Below, piece by piece: positions 15,548 through 24,050 of a DNA stretch of 54,634 bases. Under the pieces are notes generated by a model. That model ran no database searches. It was not told the DNA's origin and saw only the letters and a program-made list of their open reading frames with translations. A program made the translations under genes and the position numbers. The DNA is from an uncultured Blautia sp. (GTDB taxonomy: Bacteria > Bacillota > Clostridia > Lachnospirales > Lachnospiraceae). Location of the stretch: contig URMH01000015.1 of assembly GCA_900549015.1 (NCBI GenBank), forward strand, positions 1 through 54,634, written 5' to 3'. The stretch's first letter is position 1. Each line of letters opens with the position of its first letter.

Positions 15548-16651
15548 ATGGAGATTATCAGAGGAAAAATTCCTTGTGCAAAAAAAGTTGTTATTTACGG
15601 TCCGGAAGGAATCGGGAAATCCACATTTGCAAGTGGATTCCCGGAACCGGTATTTATTGACACAGAAGGAAGTACCAATTCTATGGACGTAGCCAGATTA
15701 CCTAAACCAACGTCATGGCAGATGATTTTAGATCAGATTGCATACATAAAAAACCACCCAGATATTTGCAAGACGTTGGTGATTGATACCATCGACTGGG
15801 CGGAAGCCATGTGCGTGCAGAGTATCTGCGACAAGCATCAGAAAAAGGGCATTGAGGACTTCGGATACGGAAATGGATATGTCTATGTAAAAGAAGAGAT
15901 GGGACGTTTTTTGAACAGGCTTACAGAAGTGGTGGAAGCTGGTGTGAATGTAGTGCTTACTGCGCATGCGCAGATCCGGAAATTCGAGCAGCCAGATGAA
16001 ATGGGGGCTTATGACCGCTGGGAGCTGAAGCTTGGGAAAAAGACCAGTTCCCAGACCTCTCCTCTTATTAAAGAGTGGGCGGATATGCTTTTGTTTGCAA
16101 ATTACAAAACTATATCCGTTGCGACGGATGACAAAGGCAAGAAATTCAAGGCACAGGGCGGAACCAGAGTGATGTATACTGCACATCATGCTTGTTGGGA
16201 TGCAAAAAACCGGTATGGACTGCCGGAAGAAGTTCCATTTGAATATAGCTCCGTTGCGCGCATCATAGAGGAACGTCCCAGTAACCGTCAGACACGAAAA
16301 GAAACAGTGTCAGAGCAGAGCATACCGGAGTCTGAAGAAGAAACTCCGAAACCGGAACCTGTACCGACAGATGCTGGACCGCAGATGAGTTTACCATTAG
16401 AAGAGCAGAAAAATAATTTTCCGACTCAAGATCCAGAGATCCCCAAACCTCTCCGTGATCTGATGGAAGCAAATCATGTAGATGAATGGGACATTCAGGC
16501 TGTGGTTGCTGCAAGAGGATATTATCCGGAAGATGTCAAAATCAGAGATTACGATGCAGACTTTATCAATGGCTGTCTGATCGGAGCATGGGAGCAGGTC
16601 TTTGGCATGGTCAAAGAAATGAAAGAGAAACAGGAAATACCATTTAATTAA
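15548..16651 (+). CDS. AAA_24-type phage nucleotide-binding protein
   Basis: The 367-residue protein has Walker A GPEGIGKST at about residues 18-26, FIDTEGS at 36-42, and a Walker B-like TLVIDTIDWAE at about 76-86, matching the RecA-like AAA_24 family often called phage nucleotide-binding protein. Residues ~240-300 are a low-complexity Pro/Glu linker, followed by a small C-terminal domain. Together with DUF669 and the SMC-like ATPase it forms a recombination/replication cassette; precise activity is not known. Confidence 0.82.
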   Translation: MEIIRGKIPCAKKVVIYGPEGIGKSTFASGFPEPVFIDTEGSTNSMDVARLPKPTSWQMILDQIAYIKNHPDICKTLVIDTIDWAEAMCVQSICDKHQKKGIEDFGYGNGYVYVKEEMGRFLNRLTEVVEAGVNVVLTAHAQIRKFEQPDEMGAYDRWELKLGKKTSSQTSPLIKEWADMLLFANYKTISVATDDKGKKFKAQGGTRVMYTAHHACWDAKNRYGLPEEVPFEYSSVARIIEERPSNRQTRKETVSEQSIPESEEETPKPEPVPTDAGPQMSLPLEEQKNNFPTQDPEIPKPLRDLMEANHVDEWDIQAVVAARGYYPEDVKIRDYDADFINGCLIGAWEQVFGMVKEMKEKQEIPFN

Positions 16652-16667
16652 AAAGGAGAAATAAGAT

Positions 16668-17114
16668 ATGTCAACAGAAGGAAGAGAATTTAGCTGGGAC
16701 GATACAATTAAAGAAGACGGACAGAATTTCGAACCGTTACCAGAAGGAGATTATAATGTAACAGTAGAGAAGTTTGAAAGAAGCAGATCTACAGGGGGTG
16801 GAAAGCTTCCGTCATGCAATATGGCAGTGGTGTATTTTATTGTGCATGGTCATGACAGGGACATTACGATCCGGGAAAATTATGTGCTTCACAGCTCACT
16901 TGAATGGAAATTATCAGAGCTGTTCCGTGGTGTTGGATTAAAAAAAGAAGGCGAAGAGCTGAGAATGAACTGGGGCGCACTGCCAGGGCTGACTGCGAAA
17001 GCAAAGGTTGGGCAGAAGCCAGGGAAAAAAGATCCAACGAAAATGTACAACTACATCGGCAAGCTGTATCCAAAAGATGCGAATAAACCAGCTTTTAATG
17101 CCGGTTCATTTTAA
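16668..17114 (+). CDS. DUF669-family phage protein
   Basis: The 148-residue protein fits DUF669: PLPEGDYNVTVEKFERSRS near the N-terminus, a beta-rich middle, and a C-terminal GQKPGKKDPTKMYNYIGKLY. The family is thought to be a single-strand-binding-like partner in phage recombination and nearly always lies between the ATPase and helicase genes, as here. AAAAGGAG precedes the ATG. Confidence 0.85.
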   Translation: MSTEGREFSWDDTIKEDGQNFEPLPEGDYNVTVEKFERSRSTGGGKLPSCNMAVVYFIVHGHDRDITIRENYVLHSSLEWKLSELFRGVGLKKEGEELRMNWGALPGLTAKAKVGQKPGKKDPTKMYNYIGKLYPKDANKPAFNAGSF

Positions 17115-17129
17115 AAAGAGGGAAATGTG

Positions 17130-18713
17130 ATGGAATTAAGACCATATCAACAAGAAGCAAAAGATGCGGTCTTTGAACAGTGGGACAACGGCATCAGGAA
17201 AACGCTCCTGGTGCTGCCAACTGGCTGCGGCAAGACCATTGTATTTGCAAAAGTAACAGAGGATTGCGTGCGAAAAGGAGAAAGAGTGTTGATTCTGGCA
17301 CACAGGGGAGAACTTCTGGATCAGGCAGCAGATAAATTAAAAAAGACAACAGGGTTAAACAGTGCCATAGAAAAGGCGGAGAGCTCCTGTCTGGGAAGTT
17401 GGTTTCGTGTTGTGGTTGGTTCTGTGCAGACCTTAATGAGAGAGAAACGCCTTGGACAATTTCCGGAAGATTATTTTAATACAATCATCATAGACGAGGC
17501 ACATCATTGCATCTCAGACAGTTATCAAAAAGTATTAAAACACTTTCCGGAGGCTCATGTTCTCGGTGTGACTGCAACACCAGACCGTGGGGACATGCGG
17601 AATTTAGGGCAATATTTTGAATCCCTGGCTTATGAATATACCCTTCCGAAAGCCATCAAAGAAGGATATTTAACTCCGATAAAAGCACTTACAATCCCAC
17701 TGAAGATTGACATGAGCGGTGTTTCTGTGCAGGCTGGAGATTTTAAGGCGAGTGACATCGGAACCGCACTGGATCCGTATCTGGAAGGAATCGCACAGGA
17801 AATGCAAAAATATTGTGCAGATAAAAAGACAGTCGTATTTCTTCCATTGGTAAAGACCAGCCAGAAATTCCGTGATGTTTTGAATAATTATGGATTTCAG
17901 GCTGCAGAGGTAAATGGAGACAGCCAGGACAGAGCTGAAATCCTTTCAGACTTTGAATCAGGAAAATACAACGTACTCTGTAACAGTATGTTGCTTACAG
18001 AAGGCTGGGACTGCCCATCGGTGGATTGCGTGGTGGTATTAAGACCTACAAAAGTACGCGGCTTGTATTGCCAGATGGTGGGACGCGGAACAAGACTGTC
18101 GCCTGGAAAAGAGCATTTATTATTATTGGATTTTTTATGGCATACAGAACGACACGAGCTGTGCCATCCTGCAAGTTTGATTTGCGATAACGAGGAAGTA
18201 GCCCAGAAAATGACGGAAAATCTGGAGGAAGCAGCGGGCTGTCCAGTAGATATTGAGGAAGCAGAGAAGACTGCTTCCGAGGACGTAGTGGCGCAGAGAG
18301 AAGAAGCCCTTGCGAAGCAGCTTGCGGAAATGAAGAGGAGAAAGAAAAAGCTTGTAGACCCGCTGCAGTTTGAAATGAGTATCCAAGCAGAAGACCTTTC
18401 CGGATATGTCCCGGCATTCGGTTGGGAGATGGGACCGCCGTCAGATAAACAAAAAGCTACACTTGAAAAGCTGGGAATCCTCCCAGATCAGATTGAAAAT
18501 GCCGGTAAGGCAGCGAAACTTCTTGACCGGTTAGATAAGAGAAGAAATGAAGGATTGACGACACCGAAACAGATTCGTTTCCTGGAAGGCAGGGGCTTCC
18601 AGCATGTGGGGACCTGGCAGTTTGATGCGGCAAAAAAACTGATTGACCGCATTGCTGCAAATGGCTGGAGGATTCCTTCTGATATTATTCCACAGGAATA
18701 CAAAGGAGCATAA
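17130..18713 (+). CDS. DEAD/DEAH-box (SF2) helicase
   Basis: The ~527-residue helicase has motif I LPTGCGKT at about residues 29-36, motif Ia ILAHRGEL, motif II DEAHH at about 128-132, motif III VTATPDR, and motifs V and VI in the C-terminal domain (TEGWDCPSVDCVVVLRPT and QMVGRGTRLS). The last ~100 residues form a separate helical part. It resembles phage type III restriction-like helicases that act at the replication origin. ATG 17130 is used rather than GTG 17127 because GAGGGAA spacing is better. Confidence 0.92.
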   Translation: MELRPYQQEAKDAVFEQWDNGIRKTLLVLPTGCGKTIVFAKVTEDCVRKGERVLILAHRGELLDQAADKLKKTTGLNSAIEKAESSCLGSWFRVVVGSVQTLMREKRLGQFPEDYFNTIIIDEAHHCISDSYQKVLKHFPEAHVLGVTATPDRGDMRNLGQYFESLAYEYTLPKAIKEGYLTPIKALTIPLKIDMSGVSVQAGDFKASDIGTALDPYLEGIAQEMQKYCADKKTVVFLPLVKTSQKFRDVLNNYGFQAAEVNGDSQDRAEILSDFESGKYNVLCNSMLLTEGWDCPSVDCVVVLRPTKVRGLYCQMVGRGTRLSPGKEHLLLLDFLWHTERHELCHPASLICDNEEVAQKMTENLEEAAGCPVDIEEAEKTASEDVVAQREEALAKQLAEMKRRKKKLVDPLQFEMSIQAEDLSGYVPAFGWEMGPPSDKQKATLEKLGILPDQIENAGKAAKLLDRLDKRRNEGLTTPKQIRFLEGRGFQHVGTWQFDAAKKLIDRIAANGWRIPSDIIPQEYKGA

Positions 18714-18716
18714 AAT

Positions 18717-20975
18717 ATGGAGCAGAAAACGAGCCTGACAGAAATAATTGATTATATAGATCCCGGAACCCTAAATTATCAAGAGTGGGTAAATGTTGGC
18801 ATGGCGCTTAAACAGGAAGGCTATTCTGTGAATGTATGGGATATGTGGAGCCGCCGAGATATTGGACGATACCACCAAGGGGAATGCGCGCGAAAATGGA
18901 ATTCTTTTTCAGGCTCATCTTCTCCTGTGACGGGAGGGACGATTGTACAAATGGCAATGGATCGCGGCTGGATTCCGGACCGCGGACATGAGCTAGATTG
19001 GAACGACACCATTCAAAGAGATTCTGACCGTGTCGTGGTGGATCAGAACTGGATTGAGGGGAAAGAAGTCTATGAACCAAAAGACTGGAATCCCGTAGAC
19101 CATCTCGTAAAGTATTTGGAAACCTTATTTGAAGCTGAGGAAAATGTAGGATATGTTACAGGAAGCTGGGAAAAGACGGATGAAAAAGGCACACGATGGC
19201 TGCCGCAAAAAGGCAGCTGGGACCGTACAGCAGGGCAACTGATTGAGCAGCTAAACCAGTGCAACGGGGATATTGGGGCAGTTCTGGGAGATTATAACCC
19301 GGAAGCAGGCGCATGGATCCGCTTTAATCCATTGGATGGAAATGGCTGCAAAAATGAAAATGTAACGGAATATCGGTATGCGCTTGTGGAATCTGATTCC
19401 ACAGATATTGCACACCAGAACGCGATTCTTCGTGAATTGGAACTTCCGATTGCCTGTCTGGTGCATTCCGGAAAGAAAAGCCTTCATGCCATTGTAAAAG
19501 TGGACGCTGCGGATTATACGGAATATAGGAAGCGCGTAGATTACCTGTATGACGTTTGTCAGAAAAACGGAATTGATGTGGATACGCAGAACAGAAATCC
19601 TTCCAGATTGTCCAGAATGCCTGGCATTATCCGAAATGGAAAGAAACAGTTTCTTGTGGACACCAATATTGGAAAAGCCTCCTGGAATGAATGGTATGAA
19701 TGGATTGAAGGAATTAACGATGACCTTCCAGACCCCGAAGGATTGGAAAGTGTTTGGAACAATCTTCCTGAACTTGCTCCATGCTTAATTGATGGTGTTT
19801 TAAGGAAAGGACATAAAATGCTGATTGCAGGACCGTCAAAGGCAGGAAAGTCCTTCTTACTCATCGAATTATGTATTTGCATTGCGGAAGGAAAAAAGTG
19901 GCTTAATTGGGAATGTGCACAGGGCAAAGTCTTATATGTCAATCTAGAGCTTGACCGTGCGAGCTGCTTACATAGATTTAAAGATGTATACGGAGCAATG
20001 GGGATTAATCCGGAGCATCTGGGTAGTATTGACATTTGGAATCTTCGCGGAAAGTCTGTACCAATGGATAAATTGGCGCCAAAGCTTATCAGAAGGGCAG
20101 CTAAAAAAAGCTATACAGCAATTATTATTGACCCGATTTATAAGGTTATTACCGGTGACGAAAACAGCGCAGACCAGATGGCTAATTTCTGCAATCAGTT
20201 TGACCTTGTGTGTACGGAGTTAAACAGTGCCGTGATTTATTGTCACCATCATTCAAAAGGCAGCCAGGGAGGGAAGAAGTCTATGGATAGAGCTTCTGGT
20301 TCTGGTGTGTTTGCCCGAGATCCTGACGCTCTTCTGGATTTGATAGAGCTGGAACCAACAGAGGCTCTTATGAAACAGCAGGAAAATAATGCAATTTGCG
20401 CAGCATGCAAATCTTATCTGGACGCTCATTACAAGTGGGAAGATGACTTGTCTCAAGATGATTTACTGAGCAGCAAACAGATGATTTCGTATTGCGAAGC
20501 CCATTTGGACAAATGGCAGATGAGAAGACTAAACGAACAAATTGAGGACGCAAAAAAGGCTGCGAAGGCAAAAACAGCATGGAGAATTGAAGGTACCTTG
20601 CGAGAGTTCCCAAAGTTTGAGCCAGTGAATTCATGGTTTCAGTATCCTGTTCACAGGCTGGACGAAGTGGGTGTCTTATCTGATTTGCAAGCAGATGCTG
20701 AGAAGCCAGCTTATCAACGCGGAAAGGAAGCCAGAAAGAAACAAGGGGCACAGCAAAGAGAGAAAAAACAAGCAAAATACAATATGGCTATTGAGAATTT
20801 TCGATTCGAAAATGAGGATAAATACCCAACCGTAAAGGAACTGTATGAGCGAATAAAGAGTGATTCAGAAGCTGTTGGGGAAAAATATCCGGCCGAGAAA
20901 ACAGTTAGAAATTCACTTAGCGATCTGGGATATATGATCGAAAAAGAGACCGGCCGCATTTGCCCGACACCTTAA
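18717..20975 (+). CDS. Phage primase-helicase (PriCT-2 / RepA-like AAA ATPase)
   Basis: The 752-residue protein starts with a PriCT-2-like domain (residues ~5-85), followed by a primase-like segment (~170-340, with CLVHSGKKSLHAIVKVDA and NPSRLSRMPGI) and a RecA-like hexameric helicase (~360-580) with Walker A AGPSKAGKSF and a YTAIIIDPIYKVITGDEN Walker B. The C-terminus is helical and charged. It should prime and unwind phage DNA. The final codons and stop lie inside the first copy of an iteron-like repeat, linking it to the adjoining origin candidate. Confidence 0.88.
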   Translation: MEQKTSLTEIIDYIDPGTLNYQEWVNVGMALKQEGYSVNVWDMWSRRDIGRYHQGECARKWNSFSGSSSPVTGGTIVQMAMDRGWIPDRGHELDWNDTIQRDSDRVVVDQNWIEGKEVYEPKDWNPVDHLVKYLETLFEAEENVGYVTGSWEKTDEKGTRWLPQKGSWDRTAGQLIEQLNQCNGDIGAVLGDYNPEAGAWIRFNPLDGNGCKNENVTEYRYALVESDSTDIAHQNAILRELELPIACLVHSGKKSLHAIVKVDAADYTEYRKRVDYLYDVCQKNGIDVDTQNRNPSRLSRMPGIIRNGKKQFLVDTNIGKASWNEWYEWIEGINDDLPDPEGLESVWNNLPELAPCLIDGVLRKGHKMLIAGPSKAGKSFLLIELCICIAEGKKWLNWECAQGKVLYVNLELDRASCLHRFKDVYGAMGINPEHLGSIDIWNLRGKSVPMDKLAPKLIRRAAKKSYTAIIIDPIYKVITGDENSADQMANFCNQFDLVCTELNSAVIYCHHHSKGSQGGKKSMDRASGSGVFARDPDALLDLIELEPTEALMKQQENNAICAACKSYLDAHYKWEDDLSQDDLLSSKQMISYCEAHLDKWQMRRLNEQIEDAKKAAKAKTAWRIEGTLREFPKFEPVNSWFQYPVHRLDEVGVLSDLQADAEKPAYQRGKEARKKQGAQQREKKQAKYNMAIENFRFENEDKYPTVKELYERIKSDSEAVGEKYPAEKTVRNSLSDLGYMIEKETGRICPTP

Positions 20976-21090
20976 AACGGGCAGGTCGCGGGCAAATGCC
21001 CGACACCTTAAAATATAAGGTGCTGGGAATCGGGCAACATATATGCCCGGCACCTATATATACTACGTATATATATTCGGGAATCGGGCA
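20961..21090 (+). repeat. Iteron-like repeat cluster, candidate phage replication origin
   Basis: TGCCCGACACC occurs at 20961-20971 and 20997-21007 (both extended by TTAAAA), TGCCCGGCACC at 21044-21054, and inverted GGAATCGGGCA at 21026-21036 and 21080-21090. Extra CGGGCA half-sites occur at 20978-20983 and 20989-20994. An AT-rich near-palindrome at about 21055-21077 could be the unwinding element. There is no convincing gene between 20975 and 21213. Confidence 0.65.
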
Positions 21091-21212
21091 AGCCCTATGT
21101 ACGGGTATTCCCACCCTAAAGTGTGGGGCGATTGAGTACGCCCCCACAACGGGTTAGGAGAATGCCCGCCCAGTACAGTCGCGCAGGAAAGGAAAAAGAG
21201 GAGGAAGATAAA

Positions 21213-21605
21213 ATGATTGAATTTTTTATGTCGATGGAGCCGCCAACTGCAACGGCTCAAGAGCATAAAGTAACAGTGGTTAATGGCAAGCCTGTTTTTT
21301 ATGATCCGCCGGAAGTAAAAAATGCAAAACTGAAATTGTGTGGTCATCTGGCAAAGTATAAACCGAGAAAAAGAATTGAGACCGGTTGTCGGTTGTTTAC
21401 AAAGTGGTGCTTTAAAAATGACGGAAAACATCAAGACGGGGAATACCGGATTACGAAGCCTGACACAGATAATCTTCAGAAAATGTTAAAGGACTGCATG
21501 ACAATGTGCGGATTTTGGAAAGATGATTGTCTGGTGGTATCGGAGGTCACGGAAAAATTTTGGGCGGACGTTCCGGGGATTTATATCCGGATTGAAGAGT
21601 TATGA
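21213..21605 (+). CDS. RusA-family Holliday junction resolvase
   Basis: The 130-residue protein carries the RusA signature: KPDTDNLQKMLKDCM at about 85-99 with the catalytic Asp pair, and a WKDDCLV segment at about 106-112 giving the third Asp. The family cuts Holliday junctions during phage replication and packaging. ATG 21213 is chosen because GAGGAGG lies just upstream; a longer frame starting at 21123 would run through the repeat-adjacent DNA. Confidence 0.88.
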   Translation: MIEFFMSMEPPTATAQEHKVTVVNGKPVFYDPPEVKNAKLKLCGHLAKYKPRKRIETGCRLFTKWCFKNDGKHQDGEYRITKPDTDNLQKMLKDCMTMCGFWKDDCLVVSEVTEKFWADVPGIYIRIEEL

Positions 21606-21838
21606 TTAGCAGAGAAGAACGCAAAAAGCTTTGGGAGCTGTATCCGGAAGTCAGAGCGCTGTTTGAAGAGTTTAATTATACTCTTCTGGAAGACGAGTCA
21701 GCTTGGAAAAGAGTAGTGGATAAATGCCACGAAATCAGGAAGAAATATCCAGAAGGGAAACTTATTGAAATAGCTCTTTCGGATGCAGCTTATGAGCTTG
21801 AAAAAATCGCCAAGAAAAGAGGCAGGAGATATGAGTAA
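21602..21838 (+). CDS. Hypothetical phage protein
   Basis: The 78-residue acidic/basic helical protein (MISREERKKLWELYPEVRAL start) overlaps the RusA stop by four bases (ATGA) and the next gene by eight. No family recognised. Coupled translation suggests a real gene. Confidence 0.65.
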   Translation: MISREERKKLWELYPEVRALFEEFNYTLLEDESAWKRVVDKCHEIRKKYPEGKLIEIALSDAAYELEKIAKKRGRRYE

Positions 21839-22115
21839 CAAACTAAAAAAAAGCATCTTCCAAGTCCAGATTACCATTTGCCAACCGACAGTACATGTAA
21901 ATGATAATTGGATTCCGGTAAGCGAGAGACTGCCGGAAGTGCCAGAAGGAACGGAGGATGCTGATTGTCCAGAATTTAATGTTACGATTAAAGGAGCTGA
22001 CAAAGCTACGACGCTGAAATATTCACCAGATGGAACATGGTTTGATGATTTTGGGGAGGTCTATAATGTGGAAGCCTGGAAACCACTTCCAGAACCGTAC
22101 AAAGGAGGAGAATAA
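21831..22115 (+). CDS. DUF551-domain phage protein
   Basis: The 94-residue protein carries the DUF551 pattern, NDNWIPVSERLPE at about 23-35 and VEAWKPLPEPYKGG at the C-terminus. The function of DUF551 is unknown; it is common in phage early operons. AGGAG precedes ATG 21831, which gives the start used here. Confidence 0.8.
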   Translation: MSNKLKKSIFQVQITICQPTVHVNDNWIPVSERLPEVPEGTEDADCPEFNVTIKGADKATTLKYSPDGTWFDDFGEVYNVEAWKPLPEPYKGGE

Positions 22116-22372
22116 TGGATACACAGAAAGCAATAGAGTATTTCTCAGGCAAATTAGAACGTACTTTAAGCAACCGGAGAAGGAAAGCCTATGAAGCTGC
22201 TTTGGAGGCACTGGAGAAGCAGAACGCGAAAGCAGTCAGCGAAATCTGTGGAGCATTCGGAGAAACTGTAGAATGCCCGGAATGCGGAACGGGGTTAAAC
22301 GATGGAGATGTATTCGCCGGGCATTGTAAATGGTGCGGGCAGAAGATTAAGCGGGAGGAGAGAGACTTGTGA
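22115..22372 (+). CDS. Small zinc-ribbon phage protein
   Basis: The 85-residue protein has an N-terminal helix and a C-terminal zinc ribbon with two CxxC pairs (VECPECGTGL and CKWCGQKI). Likely structural or nucleic-acid binding; no specific family. Starts on the last base of the previous stop with GGAGGAG upstream. Confidence 0.7.
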   Translation: MDTQKAIEYFSGKLERTLSNRRRKAYEAALEALEKQNAKAVSEICGAFGETVECPECGTGLNDGDVFAGHCKWCGQKIKREERDL

Positions 22373-22584
22373 GAAAGAAGAAATTATGGAGTGAAATGAC
22401 AGAAGCAGAAGTCAACGCTCTAAAGCGTAAACAGTGTAAGAAGTGTGTATATTTTACGAAATCACAAACAAGCAGCGTAGTATCTGGTATATGCGAATAT
22501 TTAGCCATGGAAGGACACAGGCGTGGATGCAGCCCACTTGATTGCGTAGAGCGTGGAATTTTTAAGCCAAAGAAAAAGAGGTGA
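22369..22584 (+). CDS. Small Cys-rich phage protein
   Basis: The 71-residue protein (GTG start, GGGAGGAGAG upstream) has cysteines spaced as CKKC...C...C...C (KKCVYFTK, SGICEYLA, RGCSPLDC), suggesting a metal site. It overlaps the previous stop by four bases. No family recognised. Confidence 0.6.
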   Translation: MRKKKLWSEMTEAEVNALKRKQCKKCVYFTKSQTSSVVSGICEYLAMEGHRRGCSPLDCVERGIFKPKKKR

Positions 22585-22589
22585 GAAGA

Positions 22590-22772
22590 ATGGGATATAG
22601 AAACAGCGAAGGCTATAGTGACCCGACAGCAGGCAGAGCGATAAGCAAAGCCGATAGGATGCCGACACATGTGTACAACGCTTATAAAATCCTGAATGAG
22701 GTAGCTGGACTGATGGGATTAGAAGTAACAGCAGTGAGAGACCGAAGAACAAAGCAGGAATGGAAGAGGTGA
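22590..22772 (+). CDS. Small hypothetical phage protein
   Basis: The 60-residue protein (MGYRNSEGYSDPTAGRAISK start) is preceded by AGAGGTG and overlaps the next start (TGATG). The segment RMPTHVYNAYKILNEVAGL is helical. Function unknown. Genes of this shape often sit directly before sigma-like late regulators in related phages. Confidence 0.6.
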   Translation: MGYRNSEGYSDPTAGRAISKADRMPTHVYNAYKILNEVAGLMGLEVTAVRDRRTKQEWKR

Positions 22773-23218
22773 TGCCAGTGGAATTATCAATCCAGGAAGA
22801 AAATGAAAAGAAAAAGGAATATCTACGTTCTTACCGGAAAGCACTTCGGAGGGAAGAAAGGATTCTTGATGAAATTCAGGAGCTGCGAATGAACAAGATG
22901 TTTCCTTCCGCTGTGAACGATGGAATGCCACGGGGTAGTGAGCAGTCTGATTTATCGAATTATATCGTTAAGCTGGACGAGATGATTGAAGAACTGAAGA
23001 ATGAGAGACTGGAGCGGGCAAAATTAAGGCAGAGGATAGAAAGAGATATTCGAGCACTGGATAATGAGGATGAGCAGGAGGTGTTGAGACTTCGGTACAT
23101 AAAAGGATTGAAATGGGAAGAAGTAGCTGTTGAAATGGGATATGCTTGGGCTCAGATACATAGAATTCATTCGTCGGCACTGAAAAATTTAAAGATGATA
23201 CATAATGATATTAAGTAA
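22772..23218 (+). CDS. Sigma-70 region-4-like phage late regulator (DUF1492/ArpU-like)
   Basis: The ~148-residue protein has a long N-terminal coiled helix (residues ~5-100) and a C-terminal HTH resembling sigma factor region 4: EQEVLRLRYIKGLKWEEVAVEMG, then WAQIHRIHSSALKNLK. Such proteins end the early operon and are thought to turn on late genes. It directly precedes the structured RNA, tRNA-Met and terminase, consistent with this role. The start may also be GTG 22778; both follow GAAGAGG. Confidence 0.78.
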   Translation: MPVELSIQEENEKKKEYLRSYRKALRREERILDEIQELRMNKMFPSAVNDGMPRGSEQSDLSNYIVKLDEMIEELKNERLERAKLRQRIERDIRALDNEDEQEVLRLRYIKGLKWEEVAVEMGYAWAQIHRIHSSALKNLKMIHNDIK

Positions 23219-23235
23219 TATGTTATAGTATAAAT

Positions 23236-23406
23236 GGATTTGAATGAATCTCATTGAACTCCTTCGTATGAATAAACGACTGTCAGGTGTCACAGCCTGG
23301 CAGTCAAATCAGGCTCATACGGTATCGCCTTTGCGAAAGCATAGAGACCGTACCCCACGAAAATATATCTCAGAAAAGGGCTCTGCAGAAATGCGGGGTT
23401 CTTTTT
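23236..23406 (+). ncRNA. Candidate structured RNA upstream of tRNA-Met and terminase
   Basis: A gene-free 190-base stretch holds CGTATGA/TCATACG (23265-23271 with 23315-23321) enclosing a 10-bp stem (23278-23287 with 23296-23305), a competing pairing TACGGT/ACCGTA (23318-23323 with 23347-23352), and an intrinsic terminator at 23378-23406. A TATAGTATAAA stretch at 23224-23234 could be its -10. The two pairings share four bases and are mutually exclusive, as in a switch. No known family is recognised. Confidence 0.5.
23378..23406 (+). terminator. Intrinsic terminator with GAAA tetraloop before tRNA-Met
   Basis: GGGCTCTGCA (23378-23387), GAAA loop, TGCGGGGTTC (23392-23401), with all ten positions paired if G-U is allowed, then T5. 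It ends only five bases before the tRNA, so the tRNA and late genes need readthrough, antitermination or another promoter. Confidence 0.7.
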
Positions 23407-23410
23407 GTAC

Positions 23411-23484
23411 GGACCTTTAGCTCAGTTGGTTAGAGCACCCGGCTCATAACCGGTCGGTCCTGGGTTCGAGTCCCAGAAGGTCCA
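23411..23484 (+). tRNA. tRNA-Met (CAT anticodon), phage-borne
   Basis: A 74-base cloverleaf: acceptor GGACCTT/AAGGTCC with discriminator A, D-arm GCTC/GAGC, anticodon stem around CTCATAA (anticodon CAT at 23445-23447 by count), T-arm with GGTTCGAGTCC. CCA is not encoded. One C-U mismatch closes the anticodon stem. Elongator Met is favoured; an Ile2 tRNA (lysidine-modified CAT) cannot be excluded. Confidence 0.93.
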
Positions 23485-23547
23485 TTTGATTAGAGGAGGC
23501 AGCAGTTGCTGTCTCTTTTTTGTATAAAAGAAAGAAGGTGAACCTGA

Positions 23548-24045
23548 GTGACAAAGAAACAGAAACGATTTGCAGAAGAATATTTGATTGATTTGAACGC
23601 CACCCAGGCAGCCATAAGAGCGGGTTACAGTCCGGGAACAGCAAAATCTATCGGAAGTGAAAACCTGACAAAACCTGACATCCAGACGCATATAGCAAAG
23701 AAAATGGCTGAACGTAGTAAACGGACAGGGGTTAATGCTGATAGGGTAGTAATGGAACTGGCAAAGATTGCTTTCGTAAATGCCAGCGACGTGATAGATG
23801 CCGATACGGCGACACTGAAGCCGGATGCAGCTCCTGAGGACACCGCTGCTATTCAGTCGGTGAAGGTAAAAACCTTTGGTGAGGATGGATTGGAACGTGA
23901 AATCAAGATGGCTGACAAATTAAAAGCCTTGGAACTGTTGGGTAAACATCTCGGCATGTTTAAAGACAAGATAGAGGTATCTGGACTGCAGGAAGAAAAA
24001 ACCAAGCTTGATAATATTCTTCAGCAGATGCGGGGAGGTGGTTAA
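23548..24045 (+). CDS. Terminase small subunit
   Basis: The 165-residue protein belongs to the Terminase_2 type: KKQKRFAEEYLIDLNATQAA, then IRAGYSPGTAKSIGSENL at the N-terminal DNA-binding domain, and a C-terminal helix (LKALELLGKHLGMFKDK) for oligomerisation. It recognises phage DNA for packaging. GTG start with AAAGAAGGTGA upstream. It lies six bases before the large subunit gene. Confidence 0.92.
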   Translation: MTKKQKRFAEEYLIDLNATQAAIRAGYSPGTAKSIGSENLTKPDIQTHIAKKMAERSKRTGVNADRVVMELAKIAFVNASDVIDADTATLKPDAAPEDTAAIQSVKVKTFGEDGLEREIKMADKLKALELLGKHLGMFKDKIEVSGLQEEKTKLDNILQQMRGGG

Positions 24046-24050
24046 GCTTC

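Noticed and set aside
20961..21090. CRISPR array
   Set aside because: Repeats are 11-17 bp, occur in both orientations and have irregular spacing without unique ~30-bp spacers; an origin-type iteron set fits better.
23236..23406. T-box leader before the tRNA/terminase
   Set aside because: No T-box consensus (AGGGTGG..ACCGCG) and no aminoacyl gene downstream.
23411..23484. tRNA-Met as the phage attachment site
   Set aside because: It is in the middle of the prophage, and the flanking 18-bp repeats define attachment between aroC and corA.
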